This document shows positions 51,599-60,663 of a DNA stretch of 64,000 nt, piece after piece (positions within the stretch are counted from its first letter, which is position 1; each line of letters starts with the position of its first letter). The stretch is from NCBI RefSeq assembly GCF_900102855.1, contig NZ_FMWD01000007.1, forward strand, positions 1 through 64,000. The letters are read 5' to 3'. The translations under genes and the position numbers were made by a program. The DNA comes from Thiohalomonas denitrificans (GTDB lineage: Bacteria > Pseudomonadota > Gammaproteobacteria > Thiohalomonadales > Thiohalomonadaceae). The notes beneath the pieces are model-generated. The model was not told where the DNA came from and made no database searches. It saw only the letters and a list, made by a program, of their open reading frames with translations.

Positions 51599-54235
51599 AT
51601 GTCCGGTAGAATACCCATTGTGAGCGCGATCGCGCTTGTGTTTGTTTTAAATGGTTGTGGTGGGGGTGGTGGTGGCAGCGTCGACGACCCAGGCACTCCT
51701 GAGCCGAGCACCACGGTAAAGAGCGTTTCTGGCAGCATAACCCTCTCTTCAGGTGGGGAGGCAACTGCCGGAAAGAGTGCTGAAGCGGCCAAGGGAGTCG
51801 CTCCGGAGACGGCCAGTATCACCATTCACTCCTATGAGTCTGATGGCACCCTTAGTGAAACACGGACGGTTGCGGCGGAAAGCGTTGGTGTGTTCTCCAG
51901 CCAAATTACGTTGCACAACGAGGGTGGTTATCTGGTTGTCGATGTAAAGAGTCCCGGCACGACAGGCTGGTCCAAACGCGTCAACTACAGTGAACCGGCG
52001 GACGTCGATCTCAATGCAGTGCTGCGCACGGCACAAACTCAGGTGCAGAACCTCGATTCGCCGCTCAAAGCAAATGCTGAGGGTGGGGTTTTTAGCTTCG
52101 GTGTCGTGCGTTATGCCGACGGCACTCGGAAGGCCGTAGCCGGCACTAGTGCCCTCAAGGCCGCCAAGGCCGCCGAAGGTGCAGCGGGCATGGACCTGGA
52201 GATCGCCATCCCGCAACAGGCATTGCCGGACACGGATACACTGCGTGCCAATCTGGTGACGTTCGATCCGAACAACGCCGAAGATGCGCGCAGTTTCCCA
52301 GGTGATTACATCGATAGCGACGGGAACCGGCTTGTTTCTGTCGCCTTCGACAGTATCGAAGTAACGGACGAAGCAGGTTCCAGCGTAGCCGCACTGGCGC
52401 AGGACGCGCTGGAAACAGGGCGAGCAGTAAAGAGCGCTGAAACGGATGTTACGGTTCGGCGCTGGATCCCCTATGAGAGCTGCGCCTCAGTGGATTCGTT
52501 CTGGAGCCAGACAGGCCCCTCCGGAGAGTCCAACGGAAACACGATTCCCATTTACACCTACAGCCCGGTCAGCGGTTCTTGGATCCTGCTCGGTGATGGC
52601 ACTGTTCAGACCTTTAATGGAAGCGACTACGACGAAGTTTCTACCTTTGATTCCACGAGCTGCACGAACGGAGATTACTACCTTAATATTCATGTCAGCA
52701 GCGAGGAATACATCAACGCCTGGTGGAATCTCGACTATCCGCTGATGGTGACACAGCCGACTGAGGTTTGCGTCGACATCACGTTTACCGATGACTCGGC
52801 ATCGGCCAACCCGCTCTCCGGCCTCTATGCAGAGCTCTCGGGGGCGGGTCTGAGCCGCGTGTCTGCCAGCACCAAGAGCAATGGTGTCGTTACGCTTAAT
52901 TCCGTCGTCACTGAAAATGACATTCCCAGTACCGCGATGGTCAGCTACTGGAATCCGTACGATTACAGCTACCAGACGAAAACCGATGTGCCGCTGGGTG
53001 CGAAAGAGGATAGTTGCGCGACGCACACGGTGGAGGTTGCCAAACCGAAGAGTTGCTATGTCTCGGGGACTGTCACCAAGAACGGAGAGGGCGTTGCCAA
53101 TGAGTACGTCTGGGCATACAGCACCTCGCCTTATAGTTATGGATGGGCCTACACCGGAAGCGATGGCGGCTTCGAGACGCGGGTTGCATGCGACGTCGAA
53201 ATGGAGTTGTTCGTTGGCGACATCGCAAAGACATTCCGAGTCAATGACGTCATAAACGGCGATGAAAATTCGGATGGCGGCGATGTTGCTGATATGGGAA
53301 CGATAGCGAAACCGAACACCGTTCCCACTGCATACGGTTATCTCAGCAGCACCAGCGTCAAGGCCAACACCACGACCGGGACCGCCAGCGCCACCGCCTA
53401 CGTCTATGGTTACGACGCAGACGGGGCGGAGGACTACCCGCTTTCCTACACGCTGGAAGTCGGGGAGAGTGTCCATACCGGATCCATCACACAAGCCGAT
53501 AGCTACCAGGAAGTCAAGCTCACCGACTTGGTGGAAGGTGAGTACCCGGTGTCGCTGACCGTAACGGACGGGAAGGATGAGGGACAGGCCGCACTCGGAA
53601 CGCTGTCGGTGGCTCCGGCCGATGCCAATCGGCCGCCGGTGATTACATACGCCTACGCTTCGGTCGGTACCACAGTGCGGCTGAATCGGGACGGCAGCCT
53701 GCCTCTTATTACCCTCTACGCCTATGCGTACGATCCGGATGGTGGTACGACGACTGGTTCTTGGAGCTGTGATGCATGCGTGGGTGATTTCGACCCCGCT
53801 GGGGCGTTCCAGGGTACCGCGTCCGCCGGAGATACGCTCACTTTCACCTATACAGCTGATGATGGAGGTGATCGCAACAACACGGCGACGCGAACGACAA
53901 CCGTGGAAGTACTGGCGGCTGACAATAAGGCACCGTATTTCACCTCAACAACACAGAGCGCTACGACCGTAAGCGAGCTGCCGGCCAACATCGATTTCGC
54001 GGTGACTGCCGATGACGATGATCAGGATGAGCTCAGCTTCGTCTGGAAGGTGGACGGTACCGTTGTTGGGACCGGTGACACCCACACCTTTGCCGTACCT
54101 GACGATGCGACCGACGGGCAGAGCTTCACGATCATGGTCGAGGTGGATGATGGTTACGTAGAGATCCCGACCACGCATACGTTCACTGTGACCTACAGCG
54201 AAATCAGTTCCGAAACCGAGGTCATCATCCGCTGA
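51599..54235 (+). CDS. Large multi-domain lipoprotein (878 residues)
   Basis: The start ATG 51599 has AGGAG at twelve bases and gives MSGRIPIVSAIALVFVLNGC, lipobox LNGC with Cys20, followed by a GGGGGG spacer. The mature part seems modular: an N-terminal region of unknown fold (to about 440), a carboxypeptidase-regulatory-like strand block (KSCYVSGTVTKNGEGVANEYVWAY), and three immunoglobulin/PKD- or cadherin-like domains (each opening with NxxPxAY, NRPPVITYAY, NKAPYFTST and containing DxDG/DDG calcium-type loops). It is probably a surface-exposed structural or adhesive protein. Composition is rich in T, S, A and D. No catalytic motif is seen. Confidence 0.82.
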   Translation: MSGRIPIVSAIALVFVLNGCGGGGGGSVDDPGTPEPSTTVKSVSGSITLSSGGEATAGKSAEAAKGVAPETASITIHSYESDGTLSETRTVAAESVGVFSSQITLHNEGGYLVVDVKSPGTTGWSKRVNYSEPADVDLNAVLRTAQTQVQNLDSPLKANAEGGVFSFGVVRYADGTRKAVAGTSALKAAKAAEGAAGMDLEIAIPQQALPDTDTLRANLVTFDPNNAEDARSFPGDYIDSDGNRLVSVAFDSIEVTDEAGSSVAALAQDALETGRAVKSAETDVTVRRWIPYESCASVDSFWSQTGPSGESNGNTIPIYTYSPVSGSWILLGDGTVQTFNGSDYDEVSTFDSTSCTNGDYYLNIHVSSEEYINAWWNLDYPLMVTQPTEVCVDITFTDDSASANPLSGLYAELSGAGLSRVSASTKSNGVVTLNSVVTENDIPSTAMVSYWNPYDYSYQTKTDVPLGAKEDSCATHTVEVAKPKSCYVSGTVTKNGEGVANEYVWAYSTSPYSYGWAYTGSDGGFETRVACDVEMELFVGDIAKTFRVNDVINGDENSDGGDVADMGTIAKPNTVPTAYGYLSSTSVKANTTTGTASATAYVYGYDADGAEDYPLSYTLEVGESVHTGSITQADSYQEVKLTDLVEGEYPVSLTVTDGKDEGQAALGTLSVAPADANRPPVITYAYASVGTTVRLNRDGSLPLITLYAYAYDPDGGTTTGSWSCDACVGDFDPAGAFQGTASAGDTLTFTYTADDGGDRNNTATRTTTVEVLAADNKAPYFTSTTQSATTVSELPANIDFAVTADDDDQDELSFVWKVDGTVVGTGDTHTFAVPDDATDGQSFTIMVEVDDGYVEIPTTHTFTVTYSEISSETEVIIR

Positions 54236-54241
54236 TGAACA

Positions 54242-54273
54242 CCTGCCGGGATGGCCGTCGTCGTCCCGGCAGG
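54242..54273 (+). terminator. Terminator-like hairpin after the large lipoprotein
   Basis: CCTGCCGGGA and TCCCGGCAGG form a perfect 10-bp stem with a 12-base loop starting 7 bp after the stop. Only GGCTTTA follows, so the T-run is weak. Confidence 0.7.
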
Positions 54274-54350
54274 GGCTTTAGGACTGAATACAAATTTGCG
54301 AAGTACCCCCGAATAGGGGGCGTGACAAACAGACAAGGAGCAAGAAAACA

Positions 54351-55979
54351 ATGAATAAGGGGAAATATCTATTGCCGGCTCTGGTAGCCGCAACATTGGT
54401 GGGATGTGGCAGCGGCGACAGCAGTACAACCGGAGACTCCGATTCCGCAGTGAAGACCGCGACGATCAATCTTTCGGTCGCATTCCCTGAGGAAACGGCA
54501 ACCAAGTCGATTATCAGCAGCGACGCCCAGGTTGTCGCCTTTGCATACTGCCGGCTCCCGCAGGGATCGCATTGGTGTGATGCCACGTCTGAGGTCGTGG
54601 TAGACCGCGAAGAACCGCGCGCCAGCATTACCCTTTCGCCTGGCCGATATTACTTCGAAGCCGCTACGTTCGGATCGTCCACAATGGAATGGGCTGACCT
54701 CATTGATTACGCCAGCACGGGCGGCGAAATCGTTGAAGGTCCGAATAGCGTCGTTATGACCTTCCTGCAGGGGGATTGGACCTTCGAAACGGATACCGGC
54801 GCTGCTGATCCGTTGACCTTGGCGGATGGTACGGTGCTCAGCGGTTTCAAGCTTTACAGCGGTGCTAGTAGCTACAGTGATGACCCGATGGTCCAAACCG
54901 CGGCGAATCCAAGCAAGGCGGCCTTCGATACCACACTGCCCGTGGGCGGTTGGGCTGAGTACGGAATAGCACTCAAAACCTCTGCCGCTGAACTGGATGC
55001 GGGTTGGCTGGAAGTCTTTAGCCAATTCCATAGTGGCAACGACAACAACACCACTCTGGATGGCTTCCACTGGAATCTCTCCAAAGGGTGCGACGATGAC
55101 GAATGCGGTATCGATCCCGGAGACCGTTTCGTCACTATGCTGGGTGCGGAACTCTACGGTATGTATGAGGATGACCCCGAGAGCCTGCTCCCTGATGAAT
55201 CTCTCGTTGACGCTGATGGAAACGACCCGATTGGGGAGACGGATCTTGACAGCACACCTGTCGACGGTGTCACGATCGTAACCGACATCGCCGAATTCCG
55301 CCTCCAGAGTACCGGGAAGACGCTGGTTGATACTACGGCAACCGCTGCTAAAGCGGTAGCAGCCAACCTTCCCCGCTCCCGGGGAGCCGCCATTGAGTTG
55401 GCAGCCGCGCAGCAGGCAGGGACAGAGACCGGAAGCAAGAGTGTCTCCACCACTGAATTGGGTACGTTGACCAGCGCCTGGTATGAAACGGTCATCGTGG
55501 CCAGCGGCGACGGCAGCGATCGCGGTACCTGGAACTTCGACGAATCGGTGTACAACCCGGATACCGGGCAATACGAAGAAGTCGTCGATGGTTGTCTCGA
55601 AGAGACCAGTGACGGTACCGTTTACGCCAGCTGCGGATGGCTCGAAAGCGTCTGGGATGATGCGAGTGGGACCTATATCAGCGACCCGGGTGAGTTTAGC
55701 TGGGGCTTCGAGCCGGCAGATCCGAACGATCTCGGTGAATACTGTGATTACTCCACTGGCTATTGGGACGACGTTACCAATGAATACGTCTGCGGCGAAC
55801 CGGTTGCCCCGTACGCACCCTGGAACTTCGAAGACCTGAACGGTGACGGCAGCATCGATTACGGTTCGTTCCAATTCACGCATTACATGCAATATGAAGA
55901 GGTAATAGAGGAGGTACGCGTGCATCGCCTTACTGCGAAGGGTGTTGAACTCCCAGTCACCGAGGTTGTACTGCAGTAA
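54351..55979 (+). CDS. Uncharacterised lipoprotein (542 residues)
   Basis: AAGGAG twelve bases before ATG 54351 supports the start. The signal MNKGKYLLPALVAATLVGC has lipobox LVGC (Cys19), then a serine/threonine/aspartate-rich spacer. The mature protein is acidic and beta-rich, with several cysteines (YCRLPQGSHWCD, KGCDDDECG, YASCGWLES) suggesting disulfides, and a near-C-terminal DLNGDGSIDYG that resembles a calcium-binding loop. No family recognised. It directly follows the 878-residue lipoprotein and ends before a terminator, so the two may be one surface-protein unit. Confidence 0.8.
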   Translation: MNKGKYLLPALVAATLVGCGSGDSSTTGDSDSAVKTATINLSVAFPEETATKSIISSDAQVVAFAYCRLPQGSHWCDATSEVVVDREEPRASITLSPGRYYFEAATFGSSTMEWADLIDYASTGGEIVEGPNSVVMTFLQGDWTFETDTGAADPLTLADGTVLSGFKLYSGASSYSDDPMVQTAANPSKAAFDTTLPVGGWAEYGIALKTSAAELDAGWLEVFSQFHSGNDNNTTLDGFHWNLSKGCDDDECGIDPGDRFVTMLGAELYGMYEDDPESLLPDESLVDADGNDPIGETDLDSTPVDGVTIVTDIAEFRLQSTGKTLVDTTATAAKAVAANLPRSRGAAIELAAAQQAGTETGSKSVSTTELGTLTSAWYETVIVASGDGSDRGTWNFDESVYNPDTGQYEEVVDGCLEETSDGTVYASCGWLESVWDDASGTYISDPGEFSWGFEPADPNDLGEYCDYSTGYWDDVTNEYVCGEPVAPYAPWNFEDLNGDGSIDYGSFQFTHYMQYEEVIEEVRVHRLTAKGVELPVTEVVLQ

Positions 55980-56008
55980 CTAGCCGGTTTCAAACACTCG
56001 GTAGAGGC

Positions 56009-56036
56009 GGCCCGCATTGCGGGCCGTTCTCTTTTT
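56009..56036 (+). terminator. Intrinsic terminator after the 542-residue lipoprotein
   Basis: GGCCCGC-ATT-GCGGGCC followed by GTTCTCTTTTT. A seven-pair GC stem with a T-rich tail. The group II intron fragment starts two bases after the T-run, the place where class C introns typically insert. Confidence 0.88.
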
Positions 56037-56037
56037 G

Positions 56038-56412
56038 GTGCGCCAGTTATGGCGCTGTTTCGGTTTAGGTGGTGCTAACCGAATGACCAGGGGGTGCAAG
56101 TCCCCTGTGTGCCGTAGAGAATCACTAGCCGAGCGGCAGGGGTGTCCCCTGCGAGGCAGGATCGGACAGATGTTACTCCTGCAATATCTGCATTCCTGTT
56201 TCCATGGCCGGTCAAGGAAGCCGAAGTCAAAGGTACGGCCCGACGACAACACCGCCGGGGGCGCTTGCGAATAGCTATACGCTGTCCTAAGGGGAACCCC
56301 CGAGGAACGGCGAATAGCAGGAGTCGCGACGAAGCGGTCGCTGTGGCGACCAGAGCAGGAGTGATGGTCGTGATCAGCCAAGTGCCTTGCGTCGAACCTC
56401 AAGGAAAAGGCG
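56038..56412 (+). mobile_element. Group II intron, 5' fragment (RNA domains only)
   Basis: The sequence starts GTGCGCC, the usual group II 5' end, with the first hairpin GCGCC-AGTTAT-GGCGC. Next come GGTTTAGGTGGTGCTAACC, then CAGGGGGTGCAAGTCCCCTG, a stem-loop matching the GGGTGNAAGTCCC element of domain I in bacterial group II introns. The stretch TGATGGTCGTGATCAGCCAAGTGCC…GCGTCGAACC resembles the part that precedes the reverse transcriptase gene in such introns. No maturase ORF and no domain V (GAGCCGTATG-type hairpin) follow, so the element is truncated near 56400, where a convergent subtilase gene ends. Insertion right after a terminator points to class C, but the class is inferred. Confidence 0.75.
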
Positions 56413-58777
56413 GTTTGCCCCCGATCAGATTCGGCTCGACATATCGGACTTCCGGATGGGATTCCAATTGGGTGATGGTGTCACCATCGATGAGTTCTTG
56501 GGTAAACACGACGACGCCATAGTTGGATGAGGAATCGTATTCGCGGAGGAGCCCTCCGAACGCCTTCACGATGGTGCGTGCCATATTTTCATTCGTCCCA
56601 GCAACGAAAGCGACAATATATTCGTGCTCGGAAGTCTGATCGGATTCGTTCGGTGCTATGGAGGCGGGCCGCGAACTGCCTGCGGTGGCATCGTTCATGA
56701 ACCAGCCGATCAGTGATATAGCCGGTCTGAGCAGCATACGGACCGTACCACGCATCCAGCTGTTGTTGCGTATGGCGTTCGCGAGCGCCGGGCTGTTGGT
56801 GTAGTAGAACTCGACAAATGCCTCACCGAAGCGGTTGCCGATGAGATACCGGTCGCGGAACTTGCGAAGGACCATGACTTCATCCGCCAGTGGGCTGCCG
56901 TAGGCGGCCGTGGCGATGAAACATCGACTGTCACTTTCATCAGTGTCGCTACTGCCGCTGGTAACAGTAAGGCTGGTGCTGGCGATTGCCGTTCCACCGT
57001 CACTGTCGGAAACACGCACTCTGAGTGGGTACGTACCGCTAGATGTAAACGTATGTTGCAGGACATTACTAGCCCCGGTGTTGTGCGAAAAGGTGCCGTC
57101 GCCCACGTCCCATTCATAACTTACGATGGCACCGTCAACATCACTGGCACTGGCGGTCAGGGTCACGGTCAATGGCGCAGTACCGCCGGCGGGATCGACG
57201 GCAAAGCTAGCGGTCGGGGAGTGGTTGAGACGGCGGACGAAAAAGCCGCTGCCCTCGGCACCGACCTGAAGCCGGTTATAAATGGTAGGCAGCTCCCGCG
57301 GTACGTTGACCTTTATGGTGGTATCGCTCCAGGAGGAGGGTACAGGAAACTCCAGTTCGCCAACGGTTACCCTGCCCATGGAGGTACCGAAGTTGGCGCC
57401 GGTGATGGTCATTGTATCGCCGGCATAGGCCGAGGAGGGGGCTACGCGGAATACGGCCGGCTTATCGGCTGTGGTCAGGGCGGCGTAGGCATCGGCTGTG
57501 CCGCCGCTAATGGTGATGTGGTCGAGCGCGCCAAGCTTGCGCGCGCCATTGAGGATGCGTGCCTTGACCTGACGGTGGGTTAGGTCGGGAACATGGGACC
57601 ATATGAGCGCCGCCAGGCCGGAAACGTGGGGTGTCGCCATGGAGGTGCCGGCAAGATAGCGGTAATTATCGTAGTTGCTGCTCCCTGTGCCGATGGTGCT
57701 GTAGATGGCATTGGGATCGACGCAGATCAAATTTTCCTTATAGGTGCACTCGCCACCGGGTGCGGCCAGATCGACGGTGAGGCGGCCATAATTGGAGTAG
57801 CTGGCGTGGTCGTCGCTGCGGTTTATCGCCGCGACGGCGATATTGTTGTCTGTGCGGACGCCCGCGGGGGAATAAGGGATGGCATCATTGTTGCTGCCCG
57901 AGTTGCCTGCGGCCGAAACAGTTAGGATTCCGGCAGCATCAGCACGCGCCAGGGCATCGGCCAATGCATTGCTATAGCCCGGGATGGTTAGGCTCAGGTT
58001 GATCACATTGGCGCCATTGGCAATTGCATAATCGATACCGCTGACGATGTCGCTGGTGAAGCCGCTGCCACTTGCGCCGTGCAGCACTTTCACAGCCATT
58101 ACTTTTACGCCCCAGTTAACGCCGGCGATGCCCAGGTCATTATTACTTACCGCACCTGCGATACCCGCCACGTGGGTACCGTGCCAATCGGCAATGTCAT
58201 CATCTTTGGGATCGCCTGTCGTTGTTCCGCTGTTGTAGTTCACGCCATGGATATCGTCGATGATGCCGTTGCCATCGTCATCCTCGCCGTTCCGGGTTTC
58301 CCCCGGGTTGATCCACATGTTGCCCTTCAGGTCCGGATGGTCATAGAAGATGCCGGTGTCTACCACGGCGATAAGCATGTCACTGCTTCCGGTGGTTTCG
58401 TCCCAGGCGCGTTCCGACCGCAGGTTTTGCAGGCCCCACTGGTGGGATGAGTAATAAATGTCGTTCGGGCTCAATTCCGCCTTGGAAGCGATGTAGTTGG
58501 GTTCGGCGTACTCCACTTCCGGTTGTTGACGGTAATGAGCCACGGCCTGCTCGACAGTCAGTTCCGGCGGTAAGCGCAGGCGTTGCCATCGATAGCGATG
58601 GTCGTATTCGACAGGGCTGGCGCGCATGGCTCGATCCGATTCTAAGACCTGATCGGAATTACGATACTTGACCAGGATCTCACCTGGTGCGTAATCGCTC
58701 GCCCACGTGCAGGTCGTGCCTAGCAGAAATAAGAGGCCTGAAAGCAAGCAGCGAAAGATCGGTTTATCCGTGTTCAT
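56399..58777 (-). CDS. Secreted S8 subtilisin-like protease with two I9-like domains
   Basis: The 792-residue protein has a signal peptide (to about 27), an inhibitor-I9-like propeptide (about 28-97, ending EVEYAEPNY) and an S8 catalytic domain with Asp140 (AVVDTGIFYDHPDL), His199 (WHGTHVAGIAG), oxyanion Asn292 (AAGNSG) and Ser379 (GTSMATPHVSG). An IPT/TIG-like domain (about 440-515) and a PKD domain (about 520-605) follow. Next is a segment beginning CFIATAAYGSPLADEVMVLRKFRD, which matches the CFI-box C-terminal element, then a second I9-like domain (about 717-785, ending PEVRYVEPNL). It is probably extracellular. The 3' end meets the group II intron fragment, and the last residues may be intron-derived. 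Confidence 0.9.
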   Translation of the reverse strand: MNTDKPIFRCLLSGLLFLLGTTCTWASDYAPGEILVKYRNSDQVLESDRAMRASPVEYDHRYRWQRLRLPPELTVEQAVAHYRQQPEVEYAEPNYIASKAELSPNDIYYSSHQWGLQNLRSERAWDETTGSSDMLIAVVDTGIFYDHPDLKGNMWINPGETRNGEDDDGNGIIDDIHGVNYNSGTTTGDPKDDDIADWHGTHVAGIAGAVSNNDLGIAGVNWGVKVMAVKVLHGASGSGFTSDIVSGIDYAIANGANVINLSLTIPGYSNALADALARADAAGILTVSAAGNSGSNNDAIPYSPAGVRTDNNIAVAAINRSDDHASYSNYGRLTVDLAAPGGECTYKENLICVDPNAIYSTIGTGSSNYDNYRYLAGTSMATPHVSGLAALIWSHVPDLTHRQVKARILNGARKLGALDHITISGGTADAYAALTTADKPAVFRVAPSSAYAGDTMTITGANFGTSMGRVTVGELEFPVPSSWSDTTIKVNVPRELPTIYNRLQVGAEGSGFFVRRLNHSPTASFAVDPAGGTAPLTVTLTASASDVDGAIVSYEWDVGDGTFSHNTGASNVLQHTFTSSGTYPLRVRVSDSDGGTAIASTSLTVTSGSSDTDESDSRCFIATAAYGSPLADEVMVLRKFRDRYLIGNRFGEAFVEFYYTNSPALANAIRNNSWMRGTVRMLLRPAISLIGWFMNDATAGSSRPASIAPNESDQTSEHEYIVAFVAGTNENMARTIVKAFGGLLREYDSSSNYGVVVFTQELIDGDTITQLESHPEVRYVEPNLIGGKPPFP

Positions 58778-59454
58778 GGTTTTGCAAATCTCGTTCTGAA
58801 ATTGCCAATGGTAAGCCCCCCGACTGTACAGTGGATTTGCCTAACGTCTGCTGCCAATCGGCGTTCGTTTTCCCACACACCCTGACTTGGTGTTGCGTTT
58901 GGTGCACTGACGGTGCTAGCGAGTGGCGTTAACGCCCTTGAGGTCGAGCAACGCCAGCCAAAGCGGACCTTGCCGTAGGTGCGTTTGGAGAAGACGACAT
59001 CCCGAGCGTCAACCGCAGGTGTGGTTAGAATAACCGACTGATAGGGGCAAACAAAGCTGCTGCTTTTGGGTAAGGGGATTACCGTCCACGCATGGCAAGA
59101 CTTTTCGACCTAACGCAAACTGTCGGGTCGAGATGAGGTAGCAAAGCTCTAAATCTTAGACGTCAATGGTTCAATGAACCCGGACATTGAACCTCGAGTG
59201 GCCCTGGGAGGCGTCCATATCGGTCCAAGTTACCCGCGGATTCAGTGCTCGTCGACTATCGGTTTTCCACGCCCCAGGCTGGTCACCGTCATACACTGCT
59301 GAGTCAGGAATAGCCACCTTTACCGCACGCAGCGATGCGGGAAGCATGCATGTTTGACACGGCTCGGGAAGGTATACGTATCAAGGATATTGGTGGCATA
59401 CCTCTACCTCCGTACGACCGCGGGGCCGATGAGGTGGAGCTGCGTTGCAGCAGC
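58778..59454. other. 677-bp gap with no recognisable gene
   Basis: Between the subtilase and the kaiCB-kinase operon I find no open frame with a start signal, no RNA gene and no named repeat. The promoter of the subtilase must lie in the left part. A short palindrome GAGCTGC-GTTGCA-GCAGCTC (59437-59456) overlaps the kinase stop codon. The region could be decayed coding DNA. Confidence 0.5.
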
Positions 59455-60381
59455 TCAGGTCGCCGGGAGCGTGAATCGAAAGGCGCTCCCTTTGCCGACT
59501 TCCCCTTCGGCGCCAACCCTGCCGCCATGGCGTCGGATTACGCGTGCCACGGTGGCCAGCCCGATACCGGTGCCGGCAAACTCCTCTTTGCTGTGGAGTC
59601 GGCGAAAGGGCGTGAACAGCCCGTGGGTATGCTCCATATCGAAGCCGGCGCCGTTGTCTCGCACAATGAAGGTCTCGTATCCCGGTTGCGCAGGGCCGCG
59701 ACCAAATTCGATTTGGGGACCGCTCGTTCCGGCGGTGTATTTCCAGGCATTGCCCAACAGGTTGGTGAGCACTATTTTGATTAATTCCGGGTCGGCTCGG
59801 GCCACGAGGCCCGGCTCGATGCGCACCTCCACCTCCCTTTCGGGTTCCGAGCCTCTTAGCTCGTCGATCACCTCCGCGGCCATGGCACTCAAGTCGATGT
59901 TCTCCAGTCGCATCTCATGGCGCGATATCTTGGTCAATCGGAGCATCGCATCGATGAGCTCGTTCATCCTGAGCGCATTGCCGCTGATGCGTTTCAGATA
60001 CTCCCGCCCCTCGTCGTCCAGGCTGCCGGCGTAGTCCTCCTCCAGGATTTCGGAGAAACCGTTAAGCGCCCGCAACGGGGCGCGCAGGTCATGGGATACC
60101 GAATAGGTAAACGCTTCCAGTTCGTCGTTCGCCTGCTCGAGTTCGCGGGAGCGGCTCTCCAGTGAATGGTGCGCCTGCTCGAGCTGCTGGTTGCGGTGCT
60201 CGATCTTGTGCTGGCGCCGCTGTAGCTCCTCCTCCATCTCTCGCAGGCGTACCAGCGCGATGTCCTTGCCGCCGAGGATGGCGTCAACCTCGTGTTTGCG
60301 CAACGCCTCGATCAGAGATTCGGCTTCCTCGAGCCGCGCCTCGAGCTCTTCACGGCTCGGCTCATGTTCATTTGTTGCCAT
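59455..60381 (-). CDS. Histidine kinase of the Kai operon
   Basis: ATG 60381 (MATNEHEPSREELEARL) overlaps the kaiB stop by 14 bases. The 308-residue kinase is soluble. Residues 9-90 form a coiled coil that includes the recurring EALRKHEVDAILGG motif seen in kinases linked to Kai and bacteriophytochrome-like signalling. Next are HisKA with His97 in FTYSVSHDLRAPLRALNGFS and an HATPase with NLLGNAWKY, DNGAGFD and GTGIGLATVARV. No receiver domain or adjacent response regulator is seen. Its input is most likely protein contact, perhaps with KaiC or KaiB. Confidence 0.9.
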   Translation of the reverse strand: MATNEHEPSREELEARLEEAESLIEALRKHEVDAILGGKDIALVRLREMEEELQRRQHKIEHRNQQLEQAHHSLESRSRELEQANDELEAFTYSVSHDLRAPLRALNGFSEILEEDYAGSLDDEGREYLKRISGNALRMNELIDAMLRLTKISRHEMRLENIDLSAMAAEVIDELRGSEPEREVEVRIEPGLVARADPELIKIVLTNLLGNAWKYTAGTSGPQIEFGRGPAQPGYETFIVRDNGAGFDMEHTHGLFTPFRRLHSKEEFAGTGIGLATVARVIRRHGGRVGAEGEVGKGSAFRFTLPAT

Positions 60382-60661
60382 CGGGCTGCCCCAATCTCCT
60401 AAGGATGGTGGTGGTGTCACTGAGATTGCCGTATATGACCATCTTCGTGGGCGGCCGTTCGGTTCGCACGATGAGGGTCGGGGTAATGACGATCCGCTGT
60501 TCGAGCGCGGCGTCGAGGTTGGCGAACACATCGATGATCTCGACACTGCAAGCCCCGCGCAATGTCCCGGAACAGATGGCTTCAAGGTTGTTGACGGCGG
60601 TGTGGGAGTTGGCCTCGTCGCCCGCCACGTAAAGAGAAAAGTGAAACCGCTCCGCCGCCAT
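60368..60661 (-). CDS. kaiB: KaiB-family protein
   Basis: The 97-residue protein has the KaiB/thioredoxin-like pattern: FHFSLYVAGDEANSHTAVNNLEAIC, then VEIIDVFANLDAALEQRIVITPTLIV with the conserved ITPTL turn. In cyanobacteria KaiB binds KaiC to delay its phosphorylation cycle. It is close to the 100-residue norm. ATG 60661 lies just after the kaiC stop (TGACCATG), and its last 14 bases overlap the kinase gene. A TTG at 60667 is a less likely start. Confidence 0.93.
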   Translation of the reverse strand: MAAERFHFSLYVAGDEANSHTAVNNLEAICSGTLRGACSVEIIDVFANLDAALEQRIVITPTLIVRTERPPTKMVIYGNLSDTTTILRRLGQPDGNK

Positions 60662-60663
60662 GG

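Noticed and set aside
59335-59784. Plus-strand open frame opposite the kinase
   Set aside because: It is antisense to the HATPase domain of the kinase and has no start signal.
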